Assembly (NCBI RefSeq): GCF_003574445.1
Contig: NZ_KZ984561.1
Location: 62,001-126,000, forward strand
From: Streptomyces sp. YIM 130001
GTDB lineage: Bacteria > Actinomycetota > Actinomycetes > Streptomycetales > Streptomycetaceae
Reading direction: 5' to 3'
Length of the DNA stretch: 64,000 nt
Translations under genes and position numbers: made by a program
In this document: positions 17,787-25,420 of the stretch, in pieces
Layout of the letters: every line of letters starts with the position of its first letter
Numbering within the stretch: position 1 is the first letter of the stretch
Notes under the pieces: model-generated
What the model was told of the DNA's origin: nothing
Databases searched by the model: none
What the model saw: the letters and a program-made list of their open reading frames with translations, nothing else

Positions 17787-18893
17787 CAGCTCGCTGGCAC
17801 CGGCCGCGATCGTGCCCGCGGAGGCGTCGCGGTAGAGCCGGGCCGCTGTGGACTCGTCCAGGCACCCTTGCGCCCCATGGAATTGGAGACAGACGTGAGC
17901 AGCCTGCACCGCGAGTTCGGTCGCCTTGAGCTTGAGCACGGTGGCCGTCCGGCTGTCCAACTCACCGCGGCTGTGCAGCAGGGCCGCGTGCCGGCCGTAC
18001 TGGGTGACCAGTTCGTGGTCGGCCGTGAGCTCGGCGAACGCGTGGCGGACGGCCTGATGCCCGTACAGCGGCATGTTCTTGACCCGGCGGCGGCGTATGT
18101 GCGCGTTCAGCAGCTCCAGGCAGTGGGCGACACCGCCGACGGCGAGGAGACCGGCGGCCAGGCGCTCGAAATCCAGGCCCTGGACCACGTGCATCAGCGC
18201 ACGATCCCAGCGGCCCAGTACACGGTCCTCGGGTACGACGACGTCCTCGAAGACGACCTTGCTGATGTCGGCGGAACGCCAGCCGAGCATCCGTTGTCCG
18301 GTGCGGTGCACGCCCGGGCTGTCGGCGTCGATCAGCAGGAGGCTCGCACCGGTCAGTCCGTGCGCGGTCGCCGTGTCGTCCCGTGTCCGCACGAGCGTGA
18401 CGAAGAACGACGCCTGGGTGCCGTTGGCGACATAGAGCTTCTCGCCGTCGACCAGCAGCCCGCCGCCGTCGCGGCGGCGCGCGCGGGTCCCGAGCCGGCT
18501 GAGGTCCGAACCCGCTTCCGCTTCGGTGATGGCGAGGGCCGCGAGGCGTTCGCCCCGCCGGGCCGGCTCCAGGTACGCCTCCTTCTGCGCAGGCGTCCCG
18601 AACATGTCGAGATACGAGGTGGCCATGTAGGCGTGCACGCCCACGCCGGCGCGGACGCCCGCGTATCCGGTGCGGCCCAGCTCCTCGAGGAGGATCGCGC
18701 TCTCCAGGAACGCCTCGCCCCGGTGGCCGCGAGCGAGGAGTCCTTCCTCCGCGAGGAGCTTCCACGCGGACGGGTCCGGGTGGCCCTGCTCCTCCCACCG
18801 GTCGGCGTGCGGGAGGACCACGTTCCGCAGGACATCACGCACCCGCGTGCGGAACTCCTCGTGCCGGGAGGTCTCCCAGGAGGCGCGGTTCAT
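17769..18893 (-). CDS. KtzA-like acyl-CoA dehydrogenase-family flavoprotein
   Basis: 374 residues with the full acyl-CoA dehydrogenase fold: LLAEEGLLARGHRG, the TEAEAGSDLSRLGT flavin/substrate segment, FHGAQGCLDES and a C-terminal LYRDASAGTIAAGASELL. Where dehydrogenases carry the catalytic Glu in Y-E-G-T-S-E, this protein reads A-A-G-A-S-E, so ordinary alpha,beta-desaturation looks unlikely. It is last in an operon with a free A domain (ATGA overlap), a free carrier protein and an iron halogenase. That is the gene set of kutzneride ktzA-D, where the flavoprotein KtzA closes a cyclopropane on gamma-chloroisoleucyl-carrier. The role here is inferred from gene order and family; it could instead make a different oxidised or rearranged side chain. 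Confidence 0.8.
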   Translation of the reverse strand: MNRASWETSRHEEFRTRVRDVLRNVVLPHADRWEEQGHPDPSAWKLLAEEGLLARGHRGEAFLESAILLEELGRTGYAGVRAGVGVHAYMATSYLDMFGTPAQKEAYLEPARRGERLAALAITEAEAGSDLSRLGTRARRRDGGGLLVDGEKLYVANGTQASFFVTLVRTRDDTATAHGLTGASLLLIDADSPGVHRTGQRMLGWRSADISKVVFEDVVVPEDRVLGRWDRALMHVVQGLDFERLAAGLLAVGGVAHCLELLNAHIRRRRVKNMPLYGHQAVRHAFAELTADHELVTQYGRHAALLHSRGELDSRTATVLKLKATELAVQAAHVCLQFHGAQGCLDESTAARLYRDASAGTIAAGASELLRDLV

Positions 18894-20464
18894 CGCGCAC
18901 CGCCCATGGCGTGCTCCGTCAGCAGGGCCCGCCGGTCCACTTTTCCGTTGCCGGACAAGGGGAGGGAGTCACGGAAGTGGATCGCCGTCGGAATCATGTA
19001 GCCCGGCAGATGGTCGCCGAGGAAATCCGTGATCTCCCGCGCCGTGCACCGCTCCTCGTGCGGGACCACGAACGCGGTCAGCGCCTTGTCACCGGCGCCG
19101 TTCTCACCGACCACCACGTGGCTGAGCCGCACACCGGGGTGCAGGTCGAGATGATGGGCCACCTCACTCAGTTCGATCCGGAATCCGTTGATCTTCACCT
19201 GGTCGTCGAGCCGCCCTTCGAAGACGACCTCGCCGTCCGGAAGCAGACGCCCGCGATCGCCGGTGCGGTACAGCCGTTCGGGCACTCCGCCGATCTCACG
19301 GTCCACGAAGTGGCCCCGGTCCGCGTCGCGCGCGTCGAGGTAACCGGGCGACAGTCCCGGCCCGGCCAGGCAGATCTCGCCGACCCGGCCGGGCGGGCAC
19401 AGGGCATCGCCGTCCACCACGTACAGGCGGGTGTTCTGCAGGGGGCGGCCGATCGGGAGGTCCCCCACGGACTCCGGCAGCCGGCTCAGCTCGAGCGGGT
19501 GGTACGTGGCGAACGTCGTGCACTCGGTGGGGCCGTACACATTGACGACCTTGCCCGGCCCGTAGCGGGCCACCGCCGTGCGCAGGTGCCGCATCGAGTG
19601 CAACTCGCCTCCGGTCAGGACGGTTTCGGCCTGGTCGAGGGCGGCCGGTCCTTCGTCCACCACCGTGTTGAACAGCGCGGTGGTCAGGAAGATCACGGTC
19701 ACGCCGTGCGAGGCGACGGTTCTCCTGAGCTCCGACAGGCGAATCCGCTGCGACGGATAGAGCACGCACGTCCCGCCGTGCAGCAGGGCGCCCCAGATCT
19801 CGAACGTCGCCGCGTCGAAGTACACCGGGGCGAGCTGGAGGATCCTGGAACGCTCACCGAGCCTGGCGTAGGGGGCGTTGAAGACCAGGCGGGCGATGCT
19901 CCGGTGCCGGATCGGCACGCCCTTGGGCCGGCCGGTGGAGCCAGAGGTGAAATTGACGTAGGCGAGATCGTCCGGCCGCGTACGCAGCACGGGATCCGCT
20001 TCGACCGGCGGGGCGTCCGGCGAGAGGACGTCGAGGCCGGGGAATCGACCGGCTACCGCTTCGGGCACGTCGGTGACCAGGTGGGCGGCGCCGGTCTGCG
20101 TGAGGACGGAGCGCAGGCGCTCCGTCGGCCACGCGAGGTCCACCGGGACGTAGTGGCCGCCGCACTTGAGGACGCCGAGTATCGCGGCGATCAGCTCGGG
20201 CGAGCGGGCGACACCGATCACGACGGCGGCGCCGGCGGCCACACCGCGCCGCTGCAATCGCGCCGCGATCCCGTTCGCCGCCCGGTTCAGGTCGCGGTAC
20301 GTGATCACCCGGTCCCGGTGGACGAGCGCGGTGGCTTCCGGCAAGCGGGCGGCAACCTCCTCGAACAGCTCCTTGACGCCCCGGTCGTCGGGATAGGGCG
20401 CGGCGGTGCGATTGATCCGCCGATGCACGGCGAGCGCCACATCGTCACCGGTCAGCCTGTCCAT
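18890..20464 (-). CDS. Stand-alone adenylation domain, KtzB-like
   Basis: 524 residues, A domain only. A2-A10 motifs are present: FTSGSTGRPKG, FDAATFEIWGAL, NVYGPTECTTFATYH, LYRTGDRGR, GRLDDQVKINGFRIEL and NGKVDRRAL with the A10 lysine. My manual reading of the pocket is D-A-F-F-L-G-V-F-A-K, closest to branched-chain (Ile-type) codes, which fits the KtzB role of charging a free carrier with isoleucine. It ends without a carrier domain; the free carrier gene lies 12 bp upstream. It overlaps the flavoprotein gene by ATGA. The first 25 residues are a short extension before the A domain. The substrate call is tentative. Confidence 0.9.
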   Translation of the reverse strand: MDRLTGDDVALAVHRRINRTAAPYPDDRGVKELFEEVAARLPEATALVHRDRVITYRDLNRAANGIAARLQRRGVAAGAAVVIGVARSPELIAAILGVLKCGGHYVPVDLAWPTERLRSVLTQTGAAHLVTDVPEAVAGRFPGLDVLSPDAPPVEADPVLRTRPDDLAYVNFTSGSTGRPKGVPIRHRSIARLVFNAPYARLGERSRILQLAPVYFDAATFEIWGALLHGGTCVLYPSQRIRLSELRRTVASHGVTVIFLTTALFNTVVDEGPAALDQAETVLTGGELHSMRHLRTAVARYGPGKVVNVYGPTECTTFATYHPLELSRLPESVGDLPIGRPLQNTRLYVVDGDALCPPGRVGEICLAGPGLSPGYLDARDADRGHFVDREIGGVPERLYRTGDRGRLLPDGEVVFEGRLDDQVKINGFRIELSEVAHHLDLHPGVRLSHVVVGENGAGDKALTAFVVPHEERCTAREITDFLGDHLPGYMIPTAIHFRDSLPLSGNGKVDRRALLTEHAMGGAR

Positions 20465-20476
20465 GCCGCAACTCCG

Positions 20477-20728
20477 TCAGCCCAGGACCCGGGAACGGTC
20501 CCGGGTCGCCTGGATCGTCGCGGCGATCTCCTTCATCGTGCTGCGCTCGAAGAGGTCGTCGGGCGACAGGCAGTCCTCGCCGAAACGCTCCTCGGCCTGC
20601 GCGATGAGCCGTACCGCGGTCAACGAGTTGCCGCCCCCGCCGAAGAAGTCGTCGCCAGGGCTCCCCACCAGAAGTCCCAGCTCCCGGCAGGTGTCCACGA
20701 CCCAGGACTCGATCTCTGTGCTGGCCAT
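20477..20728 (-). CDS. Free peptidyl carrier protein, KtzC-like
   Basis: 83 residues, a single four-helix carrier domain. The phosphopantetheine site is Ser35 in DDFFGGGGNSLTA, followed by VRLIAQAEERFG. Lying 12 bp from both the A-domain gene and the halogenase gene, it is the expected platform on which the amino acid is held during halogenation, because SyrB2-type halogenases act only on carrier-bound substrates. It needs activation by a phosphopantetheinyl transferase; a partial Sfp-type gene is at the right edge of the window. Confidence 0.93.
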   Translation of the reverse strand: MASTEIESWVVDTCRELGLLVGSPGDDFFGGGGNSLTAVRLIAQAEERFGEDCLSPDDLFERSTMKEIAATIQATRDRSRVLG

Positions 20729-20740
20729 CGAGACGGCCTC

Positions 20741-21688
20741 CTAACGCGTGACGAAGGGACGACCGGTGACGGTCCGGTCGACGAAACGGTTGTGTCCGTA
20801 CCCGTCCTGGCCGGAGACCAGGACGTTGCCGAACTTCTCCAGACTGGCCTCGCCTCCGAACTCCACGAGCGCGTCGGAGTACGGGTAGACGCGGACGGAC
20901 GTCGGCAGATAGCGCGCCGCGAAACCGAGCCGCATCTGGTCGGTCAGACCGCTGTGCGGGTGCGATGCGTGCATGAGCGTCGACCAGAAGACGATGCACT
21001 GGCCTTTCCGCATCTCCATCGACACGGCGTTGGACTCGTCCGGACTCCAATTCGGGTCCTTCTGGAGCTGCCGGTAGTCGTAGCCGAAGAAGCCGCGCCT
21101 GACTCCGTCCTTGTCCTTCTTGTTGATGGAATCCGCGTCGTATTCCATCACCTTGGACTCGTCGTAGTTCATCGTCTTGTGCGAGCCCGGGATGAACTGC
21201 AGGCAGCCGTTTTCCACGGTGGCGTCGGTGAAAGCGGTCCAGACGGTGATGGTGCCGCCGAACTCCGCGTCCTCGGGCCACACGATCTGGGGGTACTTCG
21301 AGCCCGCGACGTTGGAGAAGTTGTCTGCCTGGTGCCAGTCGGTCCCCTCGTCCCCCGGGTACTTCGGGAAGAACTCGGAACGCCAGCAGAGCGCGTCGGG
21401 GCCGAGCAGGCTCGACACCGGCCCCACGATCTGCGGCCGCGTGATGTGGTCGGCCAGGAAGTCGACGTCCAGGTGACGGTCGTAGTTGGCCAGGTTGGTG
21501 GTGCCGGAGACGGCCCCGCTCTGCTGGTAGATCGCCGTCTTCGTGTTGATCAGTTTGGGCCGCAGCGCCCGCAGACTGCTCTCCATCTCGTCCGGGTCGT
21601 ACACGTCGAACGGACCGATGAATCCATTCTCGTTGAACTGCTCGATTTCAGTGGCAGAAAGCGCGAAATCCAATACCTGCTGAGCCAT
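20741..21688 (-). CDS. Fe(II)/2-oxoglutarate halogenase, SyrB2/KtzD type
   Basis: 315 residues of the phytanoyl-CoA dioxygenase fold. The iron site reads WHQADNF, with His119 and Ala121 where hydroxylases have Asp (H-x-D); the second ligand is His240 in FWSTLMHASHPHSG. The H-x-A triad leaves room for chloride and marks carrier-dependent halogenases such as SyrB2. The surrounding text (WPEDAEFGGTITVWTAF, GCLQFIPGSH, GVRRGFFGYDYRQLQ) also follows SyrB2 closely from memory. ATG 21688 was chosen because AAGGTGG lies just upstream; the open frame continues to 21757 without a better start. First gene of the halogenase-carrier-A domain-flavoprotein operon, divergent from the XRE-cysCDN operon. The likely reaction is chlorination of an unactivated side-chain carbon of a branched amino acid. 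Confidence 0.93.
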   Translation of the reverse strand: MAQQVLDFALSATEIEQFNENGFIGPFDVYDPDEMESSLRALRPKLINTKTAIYQQSGAVSGTTNLANYDRHLDVDFLADHITRPQIVGPVSSLLGPDALCWRSEFFPKYPGDEGTDWHQADNFSNVAGSKYPQIVWPEDAEFGGTITVWTAFTDATVENGCLQFIPGSHKTMNYDESKVMEYDADSINKKDKDGVRRGFFGYDYRQLQKDPNWSPDESNAVSMEMRKGQCIVFWSTLMHASHPHSGLTDQMRLGFAARYLPTSVRVYPYSDALVEFGGEASLEKFGNVLVSGQDGYGHNRFVDRTVTGRPFVTR

Positions 21689-21768
21689 GACCCACCTTAT
21701 GCTAGGAGGTTTCATCTCACTTTCAATAGGTGAACACGCCGCCGAGTTCTCTGTCAAGACGACTTATC

Positions 21769-21784
21769 GTTCCGATTCCGGAAC
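21769..21784. promoter_or_regulatory. Operator-like inverted repeat, copy 1 (GTTCC-N6-GGAAC)
   Basis: GTTCC-GATTCC-GGAAC in the 151-bp gap between the divergent halogenase and XRE genes. A second copy with the same arms and spacer length starts exactly 36 bp downstream. Two identical dyads next to a helix-turn-helix gene suggest binding sites of that protein. Confidence 0.65.
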
Positions 21785-21804
21785 GCCGAGCGCAAGGCAT
21801 TGAG

Positions 21805-21820
21805 GTTCCTTTTTCGGAAC
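21805..21820. promoter_or_regulatory. Operator-like inverted repeat, copy 2 (GTTCC-N6-GGAAC)
   Basis: GTTCC-TTTTTC-GGAAC ends two bases before the AAAGGAA ribosome site of the XRE gene, so a bound protein would block the start of that operon. It matches copy 1 in arms and spacing. Autoregulation by the XRE-cupin protein is inferred. Confidence 0.65.
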
Positions 21821-21839
21821 GGAAAGGAATGTAGAGAAA

Positions 21840-22436
21840 ATGGCCAAACTATTCGCCGTTGAGGTCGGACAGCGCGTCCGAAAACTACGACGGTTGCACG
21901 GTCTGTCGCTGTCGGAACTGGCCCAGCGCGCGTCGATCGGCAAGGCGACCTTGTCGGGCCTGGAAACCGGGACCCGCAATCCCACCCTCGAGACCCTCTA
22001 CGCCATATCCACGCAGCTCAACCTCCCGCTGGCCGTACTGCTCGCCGACCCCGACCCGACCGAGCGCCCCGAAGAGATCCACGGCACCGCGATCTCCGCC
22101 ACGCTCCTGGAGACCTTCTCCGACCACGGGGTCACATCGGAGCTGTACCGCATCCGGATCCGGCCGGGCATCACGCAGGTCTCCCCTCCGCACCAGCGCG
22201 GCGTCACCGAGCACTTGACCGTCTTCGCGGGCAGCGCCCGAGTGGGGCCGGCCCAGAAGCCGATCGTCGTCCCGGCCGGCACCCACGCCCACTGGCCCGC
22301 CGACATCCCGCACATCTACACCACGGACAACGGCGTCGAGGTACACGCCTCTCTCACCATCCGCCACCGCGGCCGCGTGGCGGCCATGACCTTCCCGCCG
22401 TCCACCAGCCTCGACATGCAGGAGGTGGTGTCATGA
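21840..22436 (+). CDS. XRE-family helix-turn-helix / cupin regulator
   Basis: 198 residues. An N-terminal XRE helix-turn-helix at about 8-62 (VGQRVRKLRRLHGLSLSELA; ATLSGLETGTRNPTLETLYA) is joined to a C-terminal cupin at about 110-190 (GVTEHLTVFAGSARVG, VPAGTHAHWPADIPHIY) that may bind a small effector. AAAGGAA lies about ten bases before the ATG. First gene of an operon with cysC (ATGA overlap), cysD and cysN, and divergent from the halogenase operon. Two matching dyads in its promoter are probable binding sites, so it may couple sulfate activation to expression of the halogenation genes. The effector is unknown. Confidence 0.9.
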   Translation: MAKLFAVEVGQRVRKLRRLHGLSLSELAQRASIGKATLSGLETGTRNPTLETLYAISTQLNLPLAVLLADPDPTERPEEIHGTAISATLLETFSDHGVTSELYRIRIRPGITQVSPPHQRGVTEHLTVFAGSARVGPAQKPIVVPAGTHAHWPADIPHIYTTDNGVEVHASLTIRHRGRVAAMTFPPSTSLDMQEVVS

Positions 22437-23125
22437 ACCGCCGGCGCCCAGGGTCAACGGCGAAGCCGCACACCGACCTTCGCCCCGAGCCGGCTGCCGC
22501 CCACGGGCGAACCGGCGTGATCAACGCCGCACCGGCCGAGGCGATCTCGATCGGTGAGGGCCCGTCGGAGCAGGGGCCGATATGCACCTGCCGGCCGGGG
22601 TCGACGGTGTGGCTGACCGGCCTGCCCAGCGCCGGCAAGACCACCCTCGCCCGCGCACTGGCCGGGAGGCTGCGTGCCGAAGGACGTCGTGTCGAGGTAC
22701 TGGACGGTGATGAGATGCGGTCGTCCCTCTGCGCGGACCTGGGCTTCAGCCGCGCCGACCGCAACGCCTCCGTCCAGCGCCTCGGCCTGATGGCCGAGGT
22801 GCTGGCCCGCAACGGCGTCACCACCCTGGTGTCGGTGATCGCGCCCTACGCGACCGGCCGGGAAGCCGTCCGCGAGCGCCATGAGCGCAGCGGCACCCAC
22901 TACCTGGAGGTCCACGTCGCCGCACCGGTCGAGGTATGTGCCGCACGCGACGTGAAAGGGCTCTACGCCCGGCAGGCGTCCGGGGAGATCTCCGGCCTGA
23001 CCGGGGTGGACGATCCCTACGAGGAACCACAGACGCCTGACCTGCGGCTCGAGACACACACCCGCGACGTGCGGGAGTGCGCGGCGCAGCTGCACGCGCT
23101 GCTGGCCGAAAGGGGACTGGCATGA
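22433..23125 (+). CDS. cysC: Adenylylsulfate (APS) kinase
   Basis: 230 residues. APS kinase phosphorylates adenylylsulfate to PAPS, the sulfate donor of sulfotransferases. The P-loop GLPSAGKT is at 63-70, followed by LDGDEMRSSL and FSRADRNASVQRLG, which are typical of CysC. The N-terminal 50 residues before the P-loop are a low-complexity extension with no family match I recognise. Linked by ATGA overlaps to the XRE gene upstream and cysD downstream. The presence of cysC, without sulfite-pathway reductase genes, fits PAPS supply for sulfation rather than cysteine synthesis. Confidence 0.93.
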   Translation: MNRRRPGSTAKPHTDLRPEPAAAHGRTGVINAAPAEAISIGEGPSEQGPICTCRPGSTVWLTGLPSAGKTTLARALAGRLRAEGRRVEVLDGDEMRSSLCADLGFSRADRNASVQRLGLMAEVLARNGVTTLVSVIAPYATGREAVRERHERSGTHYLEVHVAAPVEVCAARDVKGLYARQASGEISGLTGVDDPYEEPQTPDLRLETHTRDVRECAAQLHALLAERGLA

Positions 23126-24102
23126 CGATGGCCGCAGCCCCCGGGGCCGCCCCGCAACGCGGTGGCCGCCCCAGGCACGTCCCCCGCAAGCCGCTCCGCG
23201 ACGTTCCCCGCGCCCTGAGTCATCTGGACGCGCTGGAGTCCGAGGTGGTGCACATCTTCCGCGAGGTGGCGGGTGAGTTCGAGCGGCCGGTGATCCTGTT
23301 CTCCGGCGGCAAGGACTCGATTCTCATGCTGCACCTGGCGCTGAAGTCGTTCACGCCCGCCCCGTTGCCCTTCGGCCTGCTGCATGTGGACACCGGGCAC
23401 AACTTCCCCGAGGTCCTCGAGTACCGCGACCGGGTGGTGGCCCGGCACGGGCTGCGCCTGCACGTGGCCTCGGTGCAGGACTACATCGACCGCGGTGCGC
23501 TGCGTGAACGGCCCGACGGCACCCGCAACCCGCTGCAGACGGTTCCGTTGACGGAGAAGATCCAGCAGGAGAGGTTCGACGCGGTCTTCGGCGGCGGACG
23601 GCGCGACGAGGAGAAGGCACGCGCCAAAGAGCGGGTCTTCTCGCTGCGCGACGAGTTCTCCCAGTGGGACCCGCGCCGCCAGCGCCCCGAGCTGTGGCAG
23701 CTGTACAACGGCCGGCACGCACCGGGCGAACACGTACGGGTCTTCCCGCTGTCCAACTGGACCGAGCTGGACGTGTGGCAGTACATCGCCCGTGAGGAGA
23801 TCGAGCTGCCGGAGCTCTACTTCGCGCACCGGCGTGAGGTGTTCGCGCGGGGCGGCATGTGGCTGACCGCCGGCGAATGGGGCGGTCCGGGGGACGGCGA
23901 GACAGTCGAGAAGCGTCAGGTCCGCTACCGCACCGTCGGCGACATGTCCTGCACCGGCGCCGTCGACTCCGACGCCGACACCGTCGAGAAGGTCGTCAAG
24001 GAGATCGCGGCGTCCCGGCTCACCGAGCGCGGCGCGACCCGCGCCGACGACAGGTTGTCCGAGGCCGCGATGGAGGACCGCAAGCGTGAGGGGTACTTCT
24101 AG
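23122..24102 (+). CDS. cysD: Sulfate adenylyltransferase subunit 2
   Basis: 326 residues, PP-loop ATP pyrophosphatase fold with the SGGKDS loop near residues 66-71, GLLHVDTGHNFPE, FGGGRRDEEKARAKERVFS and WTELDVWQYI, all hallmarks of CysD. With CysN it makes adenylylsulfate from ATP and sulfate. The ATG at 23122 overlaps the cysC stop (ATGA), and cysN begins three bases after its stop. The usual C-terminal REGYF tail is present (KREGYF). Confidence 0.95.
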   Translation: MTMAAAPGAAPQRGGRPRHVPRKPLRDVPRALSHLDALESEVVHIFREVAGEFERPVILFSGGKDSILMLHLALKSFTPAPLPFGLLHVDTGHNFPEVLEYRDRVVARHGLRLHVASVQDYIDRGALRERPDGTRNPLQTVPLTEKIQQERFDAVFGGGRRDEEKARAKERVFSLRDEFSQWDPRRQRPELWQLYNGRHAPGEHVRVFPLSNWTELDVWQYIAREEIELPELYFAHRREVFARGGMWLTAGEWGGPGDGETVEKRQVRYRTVGDMSCTGAVDSDADTVEKVVKEIAASRLTERGATRADDRLSEAAMEDRKREGYF

Positions 24103-24104
24103 AG

Positions 24105-25361
24105 ATGTCGATCGACACACTGCGTTTCGCCACCGCCGGATCCGTGGACGACGGCAAGTCCACCCTGGTCGGGCGGCTGTTGCATGATTCCAAGTCCGTC
24201 CTCGCCGACCAGCTCGAGGCCGTCGCGCACGTCTCGCGCGACCGCGGCCAGGAGACGCCCGACCTGGCGTTGCTGACCGACGGGCTGCGCGCCGAGCGCG
24301 AGCAGGGCATCACCATCGACGTGGCCTACCGCTACTTCGCCACGCCACGCCGCCGCTTCATCCTCGCCGACACCCCCGGCCATGTGCAGTACACCCGGAA
24401 CATGGTCACCGGCGCCTCCACCGCCGAACTGACGGTCATCCTGGTCGACGCCCGCAACGGCGTCGTCGAGCAGACCCGCCGGCACGCCGCCCTCGCCGCC
24501 CTGCTGCGCGTCCCGCACGTCGTCCTCGCGGTCAACAAGATGGACCTCGTCGACTACGCGGAGCCGGCCTTCGAGGCGCCGGCGAAGGAATTCACCGCCT
24601 ACGCAGACGAGTTGGGCATCCCGGAGATCACCTCCATCCCGGTCTCCGCGCTCACCGGCGACAACGTCGTGGAACCCTCGGCGACCATGGACTGGTACGA
24701 CGGCCCGACCGTCCTGCAGCACCTGGAGAGCGTCGCCGTCGGCGGTCGCCCGGGCGAGGGACCCGCACGGCTCCCGGTGCAGTACGTGATCCGGCCCCGG
24801 AGCGCCGAGCACCGTGACTACCGTGGCTACGCCGGGCAGATCACCTCCGGCATCATCCGCGTCGGTGATCCGGTGGCGGTGCTGCCCACGGGCCGCACCA
24901 GCACCGTCGAGGCGATCGACCTGCTCGGTGAGCCTGTGGACACCGCCTGGGCGCCGCAGTCGGTGACCCTGCGGCTCCGTGACGACATCGACATCTCACG
25001 CGGCGACCTGATCGCTCCGACCGGCACGGCGCCCACGGTCACCAGGAACGTGGCCGCCGTCGTCTGCCATGTGGCCGACCAGCCCCTCACCGTGGGCCAA
25101 CGGGTGCTGCTCAAGCACACCTCTCGTACGGTCAAGGCGGTCGTCGACGCGATCCCCTCGCGGCTCACCCTGGACGATCTCTCCCAGCACGCGGACCCCG
25201 GGCAGTTGACGGCGAACGACATCGGCCGGGTTGTGGTGCGTACCGCCGAGCCGCTCGCACTCGATCTGTACGCCGAGTGCCGCCGTACGGGATCCTTCCT
25301 GCTGATCGACCCCGTCGACGGCGGCACGCTCACGGCCTGTATGGCCGACGGCACAGGCTGA
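24105..25361 (+). CDS. cysN: Sulfate adenylyltransferase subunit 1 (GTPase)
   Basis: 418 residues of the elongation-factor-like GTPase family. G1 GSVDDGKST at 12-20, the switch region EREQGITIDVAYRYF, G3 DTPGH and G4 NKMD are present, followed by beta-barrel domains. CysN drives the CysD reaction by GTP hydrolysis. Unlike many actinobacterial NodQ/CysNC proteins, the APS kinase is not fused here but encoded separately as cysC. Last gene of the XRE-cysC-cysD-cysN operon; its stop codon lies inside the arm of a long hairpin shared with the convergent ABC-F gene. Confidence 0.95.
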   Translation: MSIDTLRFATAGSVDDGKSTLVGRLLHDSKSVLADQLEAVAHVSRDRGQETPDLALLTDGLRAEREQGITIDVAYRYFATPRRRFILADTPGHVQYTRNMVTGASTAELTVILVDARNGVVEQTRRHAALAALLRVPHVVLAVNKMDLVDYAEPAFEAPAKEFTAYADELGIPEITSIPVSALTGDNVVEPSATMDWYDGPTVLQHLESVAVGGRPGEGPARLPVQYVIRPRSAEHRDYRGYAGQITSGIIRVGDPVAVLPTGRTSTVEAIDLLGEPVDTAWAPQSVTLRLRDDIDISRGDLIAPTGTAPTVTRNVAAVVCHVADQPLTVGQRVLLKHTSRTVKAVVDAIPSRLTLDDLSQHADPGQLTANDIGRVVVRTAEPLALDLYAECRRTGSFLLIDPVDGGTLTACMADGTG

Positions 25362-25420
25362 GCGGGGCCGCCGACCGGTGTTTCGGCCTGCGGGCCGTAT
25401 CGCGGCCGGCGGTCGCTCAG
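25358..25420. terminator. Long hairpin between convergent cysN and ABC-F genes (probable bidirectional terminator)
   Basis: CTGAGCG (25358-25364) pairs with CGCTCAG (25414-25420), and an inner CCGCCG pairs with CGGCGG. Both gene ends lie within the arms. There is no U-run, as is common in Streptomyces. It marks the border between the two NRPS clusters. Confidence 0.6.

Noticed and set aside
20741..21688. Reading the iron enzyme as an ordinary phytanoyl-CoA hydroxylase
   Set aside because: The Asp of the H-x-D motif is Ala (His119-Gln-Ala121), which marks halogenases, and the neighbours are a free carrier protein and a free A domain.
21689..21757. 23-residue N-terminal extension of the halogenase
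   Set aside because: ATG 21688 has a good ribosome site and gives the normal family start; the extension covers the likely promoter.
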